Source: Chlorobiaceae bacterium (GTDB taxonomy: Bacteria > Bacteroidota > Ignavibacteria > UBA10030 > SZUA-254). From it: a stretch of 52,859 bases of DNA. The position numbers and the translations under genes were made by a program. The stretch's first letter is position 1; each line of letters starts with the position of its first letter. The DNA lies in the NCBI GenBank assembly GCA_013824245.1, contig PNNN01000023.1, forward strand, positions 1-52,859. Direction: 5' to 3'. The notes under the pieces are model-generated. The model was not told where the DNA came from and searched no databases. It saw nothing but the letters and a program-made list of their open reading frames with translations. This document shows positions 7,617-16,315 of the stretch, one piece after another.

Positions 7617-8000
7617 ATGAAGAAAAAAACGGTTCTTATTGTAGAAGACAGCCCGGGATTCTCCGAGTTGATGAAGTATGTGGTTGAGGATGAAGGTTTC
7701 AAAGGTGTTATTTTCCCGTTAGAGGAAAATTTTTTGAAGTGGGTGGAAAAAGAAAAACCATCTGCCATCATCATGGATCTAGCGCTCAACCGGATGAGTG
7801 GTTTCGATTTGATTAGAGAATTAAAAGGGAATGTGAAATATAAACAGATTCCGGTTGTGGTAATTACCGGACGAGATCTTGAAATCAAAGACATAACCGA
7901 GTTGAAAGTGCACGGAATCCCATATATGCGAAAAGGGCGCGTAGATATGCACGAAATTCACCAGGCAATCCGTACGCTTGTTGAAAAATCCGAGAAGTAA
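7617..8000 (+). CDS. Single-domain response regulator (receiver only)
   Basis: A 127-residue receiver domain with no output domain. The acidic pair is Glu10-Asp11 (VEDS), the phosphoacceptor Asp54 (IIMDLAL), the switch Thr84 (VVITG) and the conserved lysine Lys106. The lysine sits in YMRKGR rather than the usual KP. It probably shuttles phosphate or acts by protein contact, as CheY- or DivK-like proteins do. No kinase adjoins it, so it is an orphan. It has its own promoter and lies between rplU and a small membrane ORF. Confidence 0.9.
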   Translation: MKKKTVLIVEDSPGFSELMKYVVEDEGFKGVIFPLEENFLKWVEKEKPSAIIMDLALNRMSGFDLIRELKGNVKYKQIPVVVITGRDLEIKDITELKVHGIPYMRKGRVDMHEIHQAIRTLVEKSEK

Positions 8001-8069
8001 ATACTTTTCAATTTACGTAATTAACTTCCTCTCTGTTTCCCTAATATTTCTGTTCGCGTTCAACTTTCC

Positions 8070-8098
8070 TTGCAATTAATAAATGGTGAATGTATATT
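8070..8098 (+). promoter_or_regulatory. Promoter of the small membrane peptide gene
   Basis: -35 TTGCAA (8070-8075), 17 bp spacer, -10 TATATT (8093-8098), about 35 nt before the ATG at 8134. No other + strand gene is close enough to be its target. Confidence 0.5.
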
Positions 8099-8133
8099 AG
8101 ATTTAGAAATGATTAACATCAGGTGCTGTTGAA

Positions 8134-8250
8134 ATGATATTAACGATTGAAGAAAAAATGTCTATGACGTTCTGGTGGATTGTAGCGGTTGCAATCACTA
8201 CTTATTTATTCTGGGGCGTTATAAATACACTTAGAATTATTCTACAGTAA
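8134..8250 (+). CDS. 38-residue single-pass membrane peptide
   Basis: A small ORF in a gap of more than 350 bases. The product begins MILTIEEKMSMTF, followed by a hydrophobic segment of about 20 residues (WWIVAVAITTYLFWGVINTL) and a short RIILQ tail, so one transmembrane helix is expected. AGGTG lies 8 nt upstream of the ATG, and a TTGCAA-N17-TATATT promoter sits just before it. It resembles small subunits of respiratory complexes or membrane stress peptides only in size and topology. No family is recognised. The reading frame, ribosome site and promoter together support it as a real gene. Confidence 0.55.
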   Translation: MILTIEEKMSMTFWWIVAVAITTYLFWGVINTLRIILQ

Positions 8251-8356
8251 ATTAGCAATCTTACTGTTTTGAAAATTTTTTGTTTACAGATTTAATTCTT
8301 TGATGCTTCTTACTCAATATATTTTTTGAGAAAAATAAACTTACAAGTTAAAATAA

Positions 8357-8953
8357 TCAACGATTCTGTTGATCGAATATTTTATTAAATTCTTCGAAAC
8401 CTTCCCCGCCTAACATAAAATCTAATTCTGTTGCACAAAGATCTAATATGTTTTTAGTCCCGTTATCTGACAGTGAGCAGCAATTTGGACGATTTTCTAT
8501 CTCAAGATCATCAATCATCAAAGAATGTTGGCTAATCACGAGCGGGAAAGCAATACAGTAAAAAGGTTTCAAAGCATAAGGATGAAGTCCCTCGGCAAGA
8601 GCTGCTTTCTGAAGAGCGCACAGTCCGTTGGAGTCGAGGAAAACACAACCATGCTCATTCGCTTGTGTGCCAATTGCCATCCCTGATGGGAAATCAATGT
8701 CTTCGCAAACATCCGATTCGAACCATTTATCAGGATTTTTTTCCTGCATTGGTTCAAGATACTTCTGTATCATTTTTGTATGATTCAGAATATTATCTCG
8801 CTCAGTTACATCTGCAAAAACACCCCACTTGCAGCACGCCCCCGTACAATTATTCATCGAACATGCTGACGGATATCTCTTGGTAAAGATGGAAGAATCG
8901 ATTCGCAGTTCAGAAATATGTTTTAATCTGTGTTTGTGTAATATTATATCCAT
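8357..8953 (-). CDS. DUF3109-family cysteine-cluster protein
   Basis: I use the ATG at 8953 (198 residues); an in-frame TTG at 8992 overlaps the -35 element. The CSMNNCTGACC cluster near the N-terminus, the HGCVFL..GLCALQ segment and the later CIAFPLV and NCC cysteines are the pattern of DUF3109, a family related to YkgJ-type zinc/iron-binding cysteine proteins. Metal binding is likely; the biochemical role is not known. It has no operon partner. The -10 hexamer is 10 nt before the start and no Shine-Dalgarno sequence is properly spaced, so the mRNA may be near-leaderless. Confidence 0.8.
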   Translation of the reverse strand: MDIILHKHRLKHISELRIDSSIFTKRYPSACSMNNCTGACCKWGVFADVTERDNILNHTKMIQKYLEPMQEKNPDKWFESDVCEDIDFPSGMAIGTQANEHGCVFLDSNGLCALQKAALAEGLHPYALKPFYCIAFPLVISQHSLMIDDLEIENRPNCCSLSDNGTKNILDLCATELDFMLGGEGFEEFNKIFDQQNR

Positions 8954-8963
8954 AGTGGTAAAC

Positions 8964-8992
8964 AAAATACCTTTTTCTAAATGCAATTCCAA
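8964..8992 (-). promoter_or_regulatory. Promoter of the DUF3109 gene
   Basis: On the minus strand: TTGGAA (8992-8987), 17 bp, TATTTT (8969-8964), ending 10 nt before the ATG at 8953. Confidence 0.4.
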
Positions 8993-9134
8993 AATAAATA
9001 TTATCTCTTCAAATTTGAAGGTGGTAATTCTTAAGATAAGATTAGAAAATTACAATATAAGTGTTCGAAATGGCTGTGTGTCGTCTATTCACAATTATTC
9101 ACCGTATAGCGACAGCGAAAAAAATTTTCACTTT

Positions 9135-10292
9135 TTATTTGTTTGAAAAATATTTCTCCCATTCAAACGATTGATTAATAATCAACAGCTTGGCAGAGAT
9201 AGACTTTCCGGCAGCATCAATTTCACGCAGTCCGATAAAAGAATGGAGATCTCCAATGTCCACAAGTTTGGGGGACAATTCGGAATGAGTGTCTACCTGA
9301 TACGATATACCGAGATCGACATTTGATTTTTTTCCGTTCCCTGAAAGAATTGTAACATTTCGAATTATAAGATCATAGGCGCGCTTACCGTTAAACGGTA
9401 ATTTATTGTATTCATCAATATCAAACTGATTGAGACAATCCAAAGCAATCGCAAAAAGTGAACTTAATATTCCGATGAAATTTAATTTTCGTATGTAATT
9501 TTTTTCCGGGTCATCGAGTGTATGCCCCGATTCTACAAGCAGCGTGCTTGTTCCCCACTTTTGCATATTATCACCAAACGCTCGTAACTCAAAACTATCG
9601 TCGTACTTGGTAACGCAACCGTTTATCTGTTCGTTCATGGTGGTTGCAAACACAGCGGCAAGAAATTTAGCTCGTTGCCTTGTGTCGTTATCCGATTTTT
9701 TCTGATCGAACGCCGGAGCCAGCAAACCAATTGCAGAAAGTTGCTTCAACGATCCAACGGAACTTAACTCTTGATCGTGCAGATTAAATCCAAATTGGGG
9801 TTTAAGTTTATGTTGTAACGATTTTAATAATCGTGCCTCTGGTGTTTCAAGGGCAAGCGCATCGCGGTTCATATCGATTCCCTGGGCTGTACGACGTTGA
9901 AAGCGCGCCGCACCATCAGGATTCAACATTGGCAGAAAATTTAAACGCAATACTGAATAAATTTTTTGAATGACGGAAGTGTCATTGTTTCGTATAAGAT
10001 AATTTAGAATATCGCAAAGTGCCATGGTAGCGGTTGACTCGTCCCCGTGCATCTGAGACCAAAACAAAATATTGATTTTTCCTTCACCGCAGGAAATTAG
10101 CTGTAAAGGTCTATCTTCGAACGAGCGACCGATCTCTTCGCTCTGAAATATTTTGGGTGAGTTATCTAATAATTTTGAAATGGTATTTGATAAAATATCA
10201 GGCGAAAAATCTCTTCGAGGGAAATCGGGCAAACGATATTTTTCGTAGTTATCGAATAAATAACGCGAAAAATCCAGCACTTCTTTCTTCAT
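9135..10292 (-). CDS. M14-family zinc carboxypeptidase
   Basis: Start taken at the ATG at 10292 (385 residues), with AAAGGA about 10 nt upstream. A longer frame to 10349 would run through the promoter. The M14 signature is visible: HGDEST (HxxE zinc ligands, about residues 82-85), NPDGAARFQRR with IDMNRD for substrate binding, NLHDQE with the third zinc ligand, and LLVESGH holding the catalytic Glu. No signal peptide is seen, so it is probably cytoplasmic. The C-terminal 100 residues form an extra domain without a recognised family. It may be a peptidoglycan or peptide amidase-like carboxypeptidase; the substrate is unknown. Confidence 0.9.
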   Translation of the reverse strand: MKKEVLDFSRYLFDNYEKYRLPDFPRRDFSPDILSNTISKLLDNSPKIFQSEEIGRSFEDRPLQLISCGEGKINILFWSQMHGDESTATMALCDILNYLIRNNDTSVIQKIYSVLRLNFLPMLNPDGAARFQRRTAQGIDMNRDALALETPEARLLKSLQHKLKPQFGFNLHDQELSSVGSLKQLSAIGLLAPAFDQKKSDNDTRQRAKFLAAVFATTMNEQINGCVTKYDDSFELRAFGDNMQKWGTSTLLVESGHTLDDPEKNYIRKLNFIGILSSLFAIALDCLNQFDIDEYNKLPFNGKRAYDLIIRNVTILSGNGKKSNVDLGISYQVDTHSELSPKLVDIGDLHSFIGLREIDAAGKSISAKLLIINQSFEWEKYFSNK

Positions 10293-10321
10293 CAAATAAA
10301 ATCCTTTGTGTATTGAGCGAT

Positions 10322-10349
10322 AATATAATAAAAATATTTGATCTATCAA
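10322..10349 (-). promoter_or_regulatory. Promoter of the M14 peptidase gene
   Basis: On the minus strand: TTGATA (10349-10344), 16 bp, TATATT (10327-10322), about 29 nt from the chosen start at 10292. Confidence 0.45.
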
Positions 10350-10369
10350 GAAATCAAAAATACTCTCTT

Positions 10370-10398
10370 TTGTTTATCTATTTCAATCTTTGTATATT
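10370..10398 (+). promoter_or_regulatory. Promoter of lon
   Basis: -35 TTGTTT (10370-10375), 17 bp spacer, -10 TATATT (10393-10398). It predicts transcription from about 10405 and a leader of about 62 nt that contains a terminator-like hairpin. I see no CIRCE element or sigma-32-like sequence. Confidence 0.4.
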
Positions 10399-10432
10399 TT
10401 CACTCAGAAAAGTAACGATATTGAAAAACCAC

Positions 10433-10452
10433 CGCCCATATGGGCGTTTTTT
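10433..10452 (+). promoter_or_regulatory. Terminator-like hairpin in the lon leader
   Basis: Palindrome CGCCCATATGGGCG (10433-10446) followed by six T residues. No + strand gene lies upstream, so it cannot be an ordinary terminator of another gene. As RNA it would be a 5-bp GC stem with an ATAT loop, 20 nt before the lon start. It may be an attenuator; as DNA the perfect dyad could be an operator. Confidence 0.5.
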
Positions 10453-10466
10453 ATCTCTAAAAGAAT

Positions 10467-12848
10467 ATGGACAACATTGATTTTAATATTTCCGACGACC
10501 ACCTCCCATCTCCAGAAAATATGCCAACATCGCTGCCGGTTGTAGCTCTGCGCGATATTGTTGTTTACCCTTATATGATCTATCCGGTGTTACTTGGTCG
10601 TGAATCATCACTACGTGCAGCGGCATATGCCAACGAACACGATCGTCTCGTATTTCTTGTTTCTCAGCGCAATCCAGCGGTCGAAGAACCGGGGCAAAAC
10701 GATGTTTACAGAGACGGAACTGTTGCAAAAATAATTCAGACTATGAAGATGCCGAACGGTCTTATGAAAATACTTGTAGACGGTATTATGCACGCCACGG
10801 TAAAATATTTTAGCAAGGCAGAACCGTTTATGGAGGTTGAGGTTGAGTACCACCCGCCCGAGGATATTAAATCAAACGAGATCTCCGCATTGGTACGACA
10901 GTCATCCGCTCTTTTTACTGAATATATTCAACTCAGCCGAAATATTCCGCAAGAAATATTATCGGCGTTTGAAACATTGAAAAATCCGCATCGAAAATTA
11001 TTCTACATTGCTTCAAATATCTCAAAAGAAGTCGGGGCAAAACAACTTATCTTGCAGAATTATTCTTTGAGAGAACAATACTTCGAGCTTGCGCGCTTAC
11101 TTACATCGGAGGTTGATGTTTTAAGAATTGAACGCGATCTTGACTCCAAGCTTCACGAGAGTATACAAAAATCGCAGAAGAAATTCCTTCTTCAAGAACA
11201 GATGCGCATATTGCAGGATGAATTAGGATCGGAAGAGGTTCTTTCGGCAGAGCTTATTAAACTGAAGGAACAGATCGATCAGGCGAAAATGCCGAAAGAA
11301 GTTTACGAGAAGGCGGTTGAGGAGTTTAACAAGTTGAAAAAAACCCCGCCGCAATCTCCCGAATTCGGCGTCAGCCGGAATTTTCTCGACTGGCTTATTG
11401 CTGTCCCGTGGTCAAAATACACTAAAGACAATCTCGATGTAGAGCACGTGCAAAAGATATTGGACGAAGACCATTTCGGATTGGAGAAACCGAAAGAACG
11501 AATTCTTGAACACATTGCCGTACTTAATTTGGTAAAAGAAATGAAGGGACAGATACTTTGTTTTGTTGGACCACCTGGTGTCGGCAAAACATCGCTGGGT
11601 AAATCGATTGCCCGCGCGCTTGGAAGAAAATTTGTCCGCATATCTCTTGGTGGCGTTAGAGACGAAGCCGAAATTCGCGGTCATCGACGCACATACATCG
11701 GCTCCATGCCGGGTAAAATTATACAATCAATGAAACGCGCCGGGGTTATTAATCCCGTTATTCTTATGGATGAAGTTGATAAGATGAGCATGGATTTCAG
11801 GGGCGATCCTTCTGCCGCATTGCTCGAAGTTTTAGACCCTGAGCAGAACACAACATTCAACGATCATTATCTCGATATCGACTACGATCTCTCGCACGTA
11901 ATGTTCATAACAACGGCAAATGTTCGTTACAATATTCCGCTTCCCCTGCAAGACAGGATGGAAATTATAGAACTGCCAGGATATCTTGAATACGATAAGC
12001 GTGAAATTGCCAAGCGACATATTATTCCAAAACAGCTTGAAGAGCACGGCTTAAAATCAAAAGACGTTTTGTACAAAGATGAGGCGATAACAAAGGTGAT
12101 ACAAGAATACACGCGCGAAGCCGGAGTTCGGAACCTTGAACGCGAGATCGCATCGCTTTGCCGTAAAGTTGCTAAAGAAATTGTCTTGAATAGAAAATCC
12201 AAAAGTAAAAAATCTAAACAAACACCAATAATACTCGACGAGAAAAAAGTTGAGCAACTGATTGGTGTTCCGAAGTTCAGACAAAAAACAACGAACGGTG
12301 AAAAACGAGTTGGTTCGGTTATCGGCTTGGCTTGGACGAGTGTGGGCGGAGATATCCTAAATGTGGATGTAACAATAATGAACGGTCTTGAAAAACTAAC
12401 GCTTACTGGACAACTTGGCGACATAATGAAAGAGTCTGCGCAGGCAGCACTAAGCTATATACGCTCGAACGCAAAGAAGCTTGGCGTTCCTGCCGAATTT
12501 TACAGGAAAAAAGAAATTCACATCCATCTTCCTGAAGGGGCTATTCCAAAAGATGGTCCGTCTGCCGGCGTCACCATGGCAATGGCAATTATTTCCGCAG
12601 CCGCACAAAGACCTGCCCGGAATGATGTGGCTATGACCGGCGAAATCACGTTGCGCGGAAATATTTTGGCAATAGGCGGATTAAATGAAAAACTTCTCGC
12701 TGCTCAGCGCAGTGGCATAAAAACAGTCCTTATTCCTAAAGAAAACGAAAAAGATCTTATTGAGATACCGGCTAAGGTAAAAGAAGGGGTAAAAATAATA
12801 CCGATTGATACGATTGCCGACGCAATTAAATATGTTTTCGAAAAATAA
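10467..12848 (+). CDS. lon: ATP-dependent Lon protease
   Basis: A 793-residue LonA protease. It has an N-terminal substrate-binding domain (LPVVALRDIVVYPYM) and coiled-coil linker, an AAA+ module with Walker A GPPGVGKTS (Gly368-Lys374) and Walker B ILMDEVDKM, and a C-terminal peptidase domain. The peptidase has Ser699 in KDGPSAGVT and Lys742 in GGLNEKLL; the 43-residue dyad spacing equals that of E. coli Lon. A basic insert KSKSKKSKQ lies between the AAA+ and protease domains. It degrades misfolded and regulatory proteins in the cytosol. It is followed 75 nt later by dnaX, which has its own promoter. Confidence 0.99.
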   Translation: MDNIDFNISDDHLPSPENMPTSLPVVALRDIVVYPYMIYPVLLGRESSLRAAAYANEHDRLVFLVSQRNPAVEEPGQNDVYRDGTVAKIIQTMKMPNGLMKILVDGIMHATVKYFSKAEPFMEVEVEYHPPEDIKSNEISALVRQSSALFTEYIQLSRNIPQEILSAFETLKNPHRKLFYIASNISKEVGAKQLILQNYSLREQYFELARLLTSEVDVLRIERDLDSKLHESIQKSQKKFLLQEQMRILQDELGSEEVLSAELIKLKEQIDQAKMPKEVYEKAVEEFNKLKKTPPQSPEFGVSRNFLDWLIAVPWSKYTKDNLDVEHVQKILDEDHFGLEKPKERILEHIAVLNLVKEMKGQILCFVGPPGVGKTSLGKSIARALGRKFVRISLGGVRDEAEIRGHRRTYIGSMPGKIIQSMKRAGVINPVILMDEVDKMSMDFRGDPSAALLEVLDPEQNTTFNDHYLDIDYDLSHVMFITTANVRYNIPLPLQDRMEIIELPGYLEYDKREIAKRHIIPKQLEEHGLKSKDVLYKDEAITKVIQEYTREAGVRNLEREIASLCRKVAKEIVLNRKSKSKKSKQTPIILDEKKVEQLIGVPKFRQKTTNGEKRVGSVIGLAWTSVGGDILNVDVTIMNGLEKLTLTGQLGDIMKESAQAALSYIRSNAKKLGVPAEFYRKKEIHIHLPEGAIPKDGPSAGVTMAMAIISAAAQRPARNDVAMTGEITLRGNILAIGGLNEKLLAAQRSGIKTVLIPKENEKDLIEIPAKVKEGVKIIPIDTIADAIKYVFEK

Positions 12849-12861
12849 TTTTTTTATACCC

Positions 12862-12890
12862 TTGAATCTCTGCGATAAGAAAATTATATT
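12862..12890 (+). promoter_or_regulatory. Promoter of dnaX
   Basis: -35 TTGAAT (12862-12867), 17 bp spacer, -10 TATATT (12885-12890), 33 nt before the ATG at 12924. Confidence 0.5.
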
Positions 12891-12923
12891 ACTATTCAAA
12901 TATTCCAATTTAATAAGCAACCG

Positions 12924-14621
12924 ATGACATATCTTGTAACAGCGCGAAAGTGGAGACCGATGGTGTTCGATGACATTGTTGGACAGGCACATATAGCCAC
13001 TACATTGCGAAATGCTATCGCTACAAACAGATTATCTCATGCTTATATTTTCAGCGGTCCCCGCGGTGTCGGGAAAACCACAACCGCTCGAATTCTAGCT
13101 AAAGCGGTCAATTGCCTCGCTCCAGAAAATCACAACCCTGACAACAAGTGCGATCTTTGCGTTGAAATCACCGAAGGAAGAAGTGTAAATGTTTTTGAAA
13201 TCGATGGCGCTTCTAACAGAGGGGTTGAAGAAATAAGAAACCTGCGCGAAGCTGTGAGATATGGACCTGCTAAGGGAAAATACAAAATTTATATTATCGA
13301 CGAAGTGCACATGCTTACAAAAGAAGCATTCAATGCGCTTTTAAAAACACTTGAAGAGCCCCCTTCATACGTTATGTTTATATTTGCAACTACTGAAATT
13401 CATAAAGTTCCGCTTACCATACTTTCCCGCTGCCAGCGTTTCGAGTTCAGAAGAATTTCTATTGAAGAAATTATATCCCGACTACATCTTATCGCGAAAG
13501 AAGAAAAAATTACAATCGACGACGATACATTATTGCTGATCGCGAAACGCGCCGACGGTTCGATGCGAGATGCACAAAGCATATTCGATCAGGTTGTTTC
13601 TTTCTGTGGAAATAAAATTACATCTCAACAAATCATTGAAATGCTTAATCTTGTTGACGAGGAATTCTTTTTCCGTCTCGCAGATACAATAAAGACAAAA
13701 GAAATAAAAGTAGGATTATTACTTGCAGATGAGATAATACAAAGAGGATATGATTTAAGAGAGTTTCTGAACGGATTCATTGAGCATCTTAGAAATACAC
13801 TGATCGCGAAAACAACTAAATCAACAAAATTAATAGAAGCGTCTGAGGGTATCAAAAAACGTTTCGAATCGGATGCTAATAAATTTTCAGAAATCGATTT
13901 GCTCCGTCTCATACAAATCGTCTCCGACGCAGAGAATGCAATAAAGTGGAGCCGTCAGCCGCGATTGAAACTCGAGATTGCAATCGTTCAGATGATCAAG
14001 CTCGATAGTTCTGTTGAAATCGGATCTTTGATAGAACGGCTCGAAAATATTTCAACCTCTTCGGGTGATATGCAGCCGGACAATGATCTGTCTAATTATG
14101 AAACATCAAATCGAAAAACAAAAGATGCGCCGATAAGAGGAAGCGTAAAAGCAACTCAACCAACGTTACGCCCCGATCAAGTGATTAAGCCCTCAATCAC
14201 GCTTTCTCAAATTCCGGTAGTTGCAGAACCAATTCGTTTGCCGACAAAAAATGATATCTTAGAGAAATGGTCAATGTTTGTATCTGAGGCAAGAAAAGAA
14301 CGAATCGCAATTGGCACAATATTGAGCGAAACATCATTTATCGATATTAACAATGACCGTCTTTGCATCAGTTGTCCCGATGATTTTCATGCCGACACAC
14401 TTAACTTGAACAAAAATCGTCAATATCTCCAAGAAATCGCAGAACGTGTTTACGGTGCAAAAGTGCATCTCGAAACAATTCTATCATCAAAAACAAACTC
14501 ACCGGCAATTTTAAAACAAATCGAATCACCTCAGGAAAATCAATCCCAACCATTAGCTCAACAGCACCCCGTTATTCAGGCGCTTGTCAGAGAATTTGGA
14601 GCAAAACCAATCAACCGTTGA
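12924..14621 (+). CDS. dnaX: DNA polymerase III subunit gamma/tau
   Basis: A 565-residue clamp-loader ATPase. Walker A is GPRGVGKTT (45-53); IYIIDEVHML is Walker B with sensor-1 ATTEIHK, and LSRCQRFEF carries the SRC arginine finger. Normally four cysteines bind zinc; here Cys64, Cys76 and Cys79 remain and the remaining position is Asp73 (NPDNKCDLC). Domain III and a poorly conserved tail (about residues 360-565) follow, including a DnaX C-terminal-like segment near 440-520. It loads the sliding clamp onto primed DNA. I see no classical A6-G slippery heptamer for a programmed frameshift. The usual ybaB-recR neighbours are absent. Confidence 0.97.
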   Translation: MTYLVTARKWRPMVFDDIVGQAHIATTLRNAIATNRLSHAYIFSGPRGVGKTTTARILAKAVNCLAPENHNPDNKCDLCVEITEGRSVNVFEIDGASNRGVEEIRNLREAVRYGPAKGKYKIYIIDEVHMLTKEAFNALLKTLEEPPSYVMFIFATTEIHKVPLTILSRCQRFEFRRISIEEIISRLHLIAKEEKITIDDDTLLLIAKRADGSMRDAQSIFDQVVSFCGNKITSQQIIEMLNLVDEEFFFRLADTIKTKEIKVGLLLADEIIQRGYDLREFLNGFIEHLRNTLIAKTTKSTKLIEASEGIKKRFESDANKFSEIDLLRLIQIVSDAENAIKWSRQPRLKLEIAIVQMIKLDSSVEIGSLIERLENISTSSGDMQPDNDLSNYETSNRKTKDAPIRGSVKATQPTLRPDQVIKPSITLSQIPVVAEPIRLPTKNDILEKWSMFVSEARKERIAIGTILSETSFIDINNDRLCISCPDDFHADTLNLNKNRQYLQEIAERVYGAKVHLETILSSKTNSPAILKQIESPQENQSQPLAQQHPVIQALVREFGAKPINR

Positions 14622-14642
14622 TACTTTTTAAGTCGTTCAATA

Positions 14643-14672
14643 TTGAGCATCTGTATTATTTGCTTTTATTAT
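14643..14672 (+). promoter_or_regulatory. Promoter of the PorV-like gene
   Basis: -35 TTGAGC (14643-14648), 18 bp spacer, -10 TATTAT (14667-14672), 33 nt before the ATG at 14706. Confidence 0.35.
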
Positions 14673-14705
14673 TGATTTTCTCAATATTTCAAAAGGTATC
14701 ATCTT

Positions 14706-15764
14706 ATGAAAACATTTAGAAATATACAGTCGCTTGCTTGCATTTTACTGGCAAGTGCAATTATATTTTTCTATCCTAAAAATGCTATTGCGGCTTCGAA
14801 GGGTAAGTATGCAGGCGAGTTTCTTTCTATCGGAATTGGCGGGCGGGCGCTTGGTTTAGGCGGCGCTTATACAGCGTTGGCTGGAGATGTTACCGCCGGA
14901 TATTGGAACCCCGCCGGACTTTCATCGTTGGTATATCCGCAAATTTCACTTATGCACGACGAACGTTTTGCAGGAATAGTGAATTACGATTATGCAGCCG
15001 CGGCGTACCCTTTTGATGCGGTAACAACCTTCGCAATCAGCGTTATTCGGCTGGGTGTCGATAATATTCCCAACACACAAAACGCGGGCATTGATGCTAA
15101 CGGAAATCCGTTGCCGCTCGACCAATGGCAAAATCTTGCCGGTTTCGATCCAAATAAAATCACCTATTTTAACGCTGCCGATTGGGGATTCATATTTTCA
15201 TATGCCAATCAATATTCTAAACGCTTCTCTTATGGCGCTAATCTCAAATTGATTTACCGCTCACTCGATAAAGTTTCAGCAACAGGTGTAGGATTTGATG
15301 TTGGAGGAAGATATGAAGCGGCTGATAATTTTTATCTCGGTGCGGTTCTTCAAGATGCAACAACAACGCTTGTTGCGTGGAGCAACGGAACCAATGAATT
15401 AATAATTCCCGCGCTTAAACTTGGAGCAGTATATTTCATCGATGCATTCGACGGCAAATTCGCGCCGGTGTTTGACGTTGATATGCGGTTTGAAAATCGC
15501 CGCTCGGCATCTATGTTACATTTAGGCGGAATGAGTTTCGATTTTCGCGAGGGGCTTGAATTTGAATACAAGAAACTTGCTTCACTGCGGCTTGGTTACA
15601 GTGATATAGGTACTTTTAATGTCGGCGCGGGTGTTCGCCTTCCAAAGCTTGCGTTGGACTATTCATTTGCACGATTCAGTTCGGATGAACAGTTAGGCGA
15701 TACGCATCGCATTTCGTTGACATTCACTTTCGAAGCTGATCGATATAAACGCGTGAGTGAATAA
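14706..15764 (+). CDS. PorV/PorQ-family (UPF0164) outer-membrane protein
   Basis: A 352-residue barrel protein with signal peptide (about residues 1-30, ending NAIAAS). The diagnostic N-terminal block FLSIGIGGRALGLGGAYTA, then VTAGYWNPAGLSSL, is that of the PorV/PorQ/UPF0164 group, a FadL-like fold. In Bacteroidota, PorV acts in type IX secretion. Relatives in Chlorobi and Ignavibacteria are numerous and not all are secretion factors, so the role is open. No other type IX component is in the window. A small lipoprotein gene begins 3 nt after its stop, implying one operon. Confidence 0.85.
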   Translation: MKTFRNIQSLACILLASAIIFFYPKNAIAASKGKYAGEFLSIGIGGRALGLGGAYTALAGDVTAGYWNPAGLSSLVYPQISLMHDERFAGIVNYDYAAAAYPFDAVTTFAISVIRLGVDNIPNTQNAGIDANGNPLPLDQWQNLAGFDPNKITYFNAADWGFIFSYANQYSKRFSYGANLKLIYRSLDKVSATGVGFDVGGRYEAADNFYLGAVLQDATTTLVAWSNGTNELIIPALKLGAVYFIDAFDGKFAPVFDVDMRFENRRSASMLHLGGMSFDFREGLEFEYKKLASLRLGYSDIGTFNVGAGVRLPKLALDYSFARFSSDEQLGDTHRISLTFTFEADRYKRVSE

Positions 15765-15767
15765 CCG

Positions 15768-16313
15768 ATGCGGCATATCTCAGTTTTAATTATTCTGATA
15801 TTTCTATTCGGCTGTGCTGCAAAACTGCCTTACCTTTCAACTTATCCAATGAGTGAACAATATTTTCATTCACGAGACGGTATTTTCTATGGGAAAGTTC
15901 CACTCGGATGGTTTTCGGCAAGAGATGATACTCTTGGTCCCGCTGTTGTGGTTTGGCTTCTTAAAGAAGATTTTACCACGTCAATTACTGTGCGTGAATT
16001 AAAACTCGATCAATTTTCACGGAAACGGATTTCAAAAGAAGGTTTGGATTTCCTTGCTCACCTAAGCGCCGCGGCTTACATTGAAAACGATCTCTCTTCA
16101 AATGTCGAGCCATTCTTATTTAAACTTCGCGCTAAAGAATTTTGCAGTTATGAATTACATGAGAATGGTGAAACAAGAAGAATTGTGTTATTTGCGGCAA
16201 AAGGGCATTACTACGAATGTATCGCCTATAAATTGAAGGGTGAATGGTCGAGTGATGATTTTAAAACACTATTCACCGTACAGCAATCGGTTCTTGGTTC
16301 AATAGGGTATTAA
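15768..16313 (+). CDS. Putative lipoprotein, unknown function
   Basis: A 181-residue protein with a short hydrophobic signal and lipobox LFGC (Cys at about residue 16), so it is probably lipid-anchored. The mature part is a mixed alpha/beta domain with PLGWFSARDDT near the start, resembling the PsbP/MOG1-like or DUF1795-type fold that handles short secreted proteins; this likeness is weak. It lies 3 nt after the PorV-like gene and likely accompanies that barrel in the envelope. It is convergent with the CHASE2 gene, the two stops being 2 bases apart. Confidence 0.7.
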   Translation: MRHISVLIILIFLFGCAAKLPYLSTYPMSEQYFHSRDGIFYGKVPLGWFSARDDTLGPAVVVWLLKEDFTTSITVRELKLDQFSRKRISKEGLDFLAHLSAAAYIENDLSSNVEPFLFKLRAKEFCSYELHENGETRRIVLFAAKGHYYECIAYKLKGEWSSDDFKTLFTVQQSVLGSIGY

Positions 16314-16315
16314 AA

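Noticed and set aside
9070-9120. Hairpin TGTCG/CGACA with a TATTCAC-containing loop, considered as a fourth repeat copy
   Set aside because: Neither the stem nor the loop order matches the three repeat copies; only the short TTATTCA word is shared.
13490-13520. A-rich run in dnaX as a programmed frameshift site
   Set aside because: The run lacks the A6-G slippery heptamer with a following hairpin, and it is in the middle of the ATPase domain, not at the gamma/tau junction.
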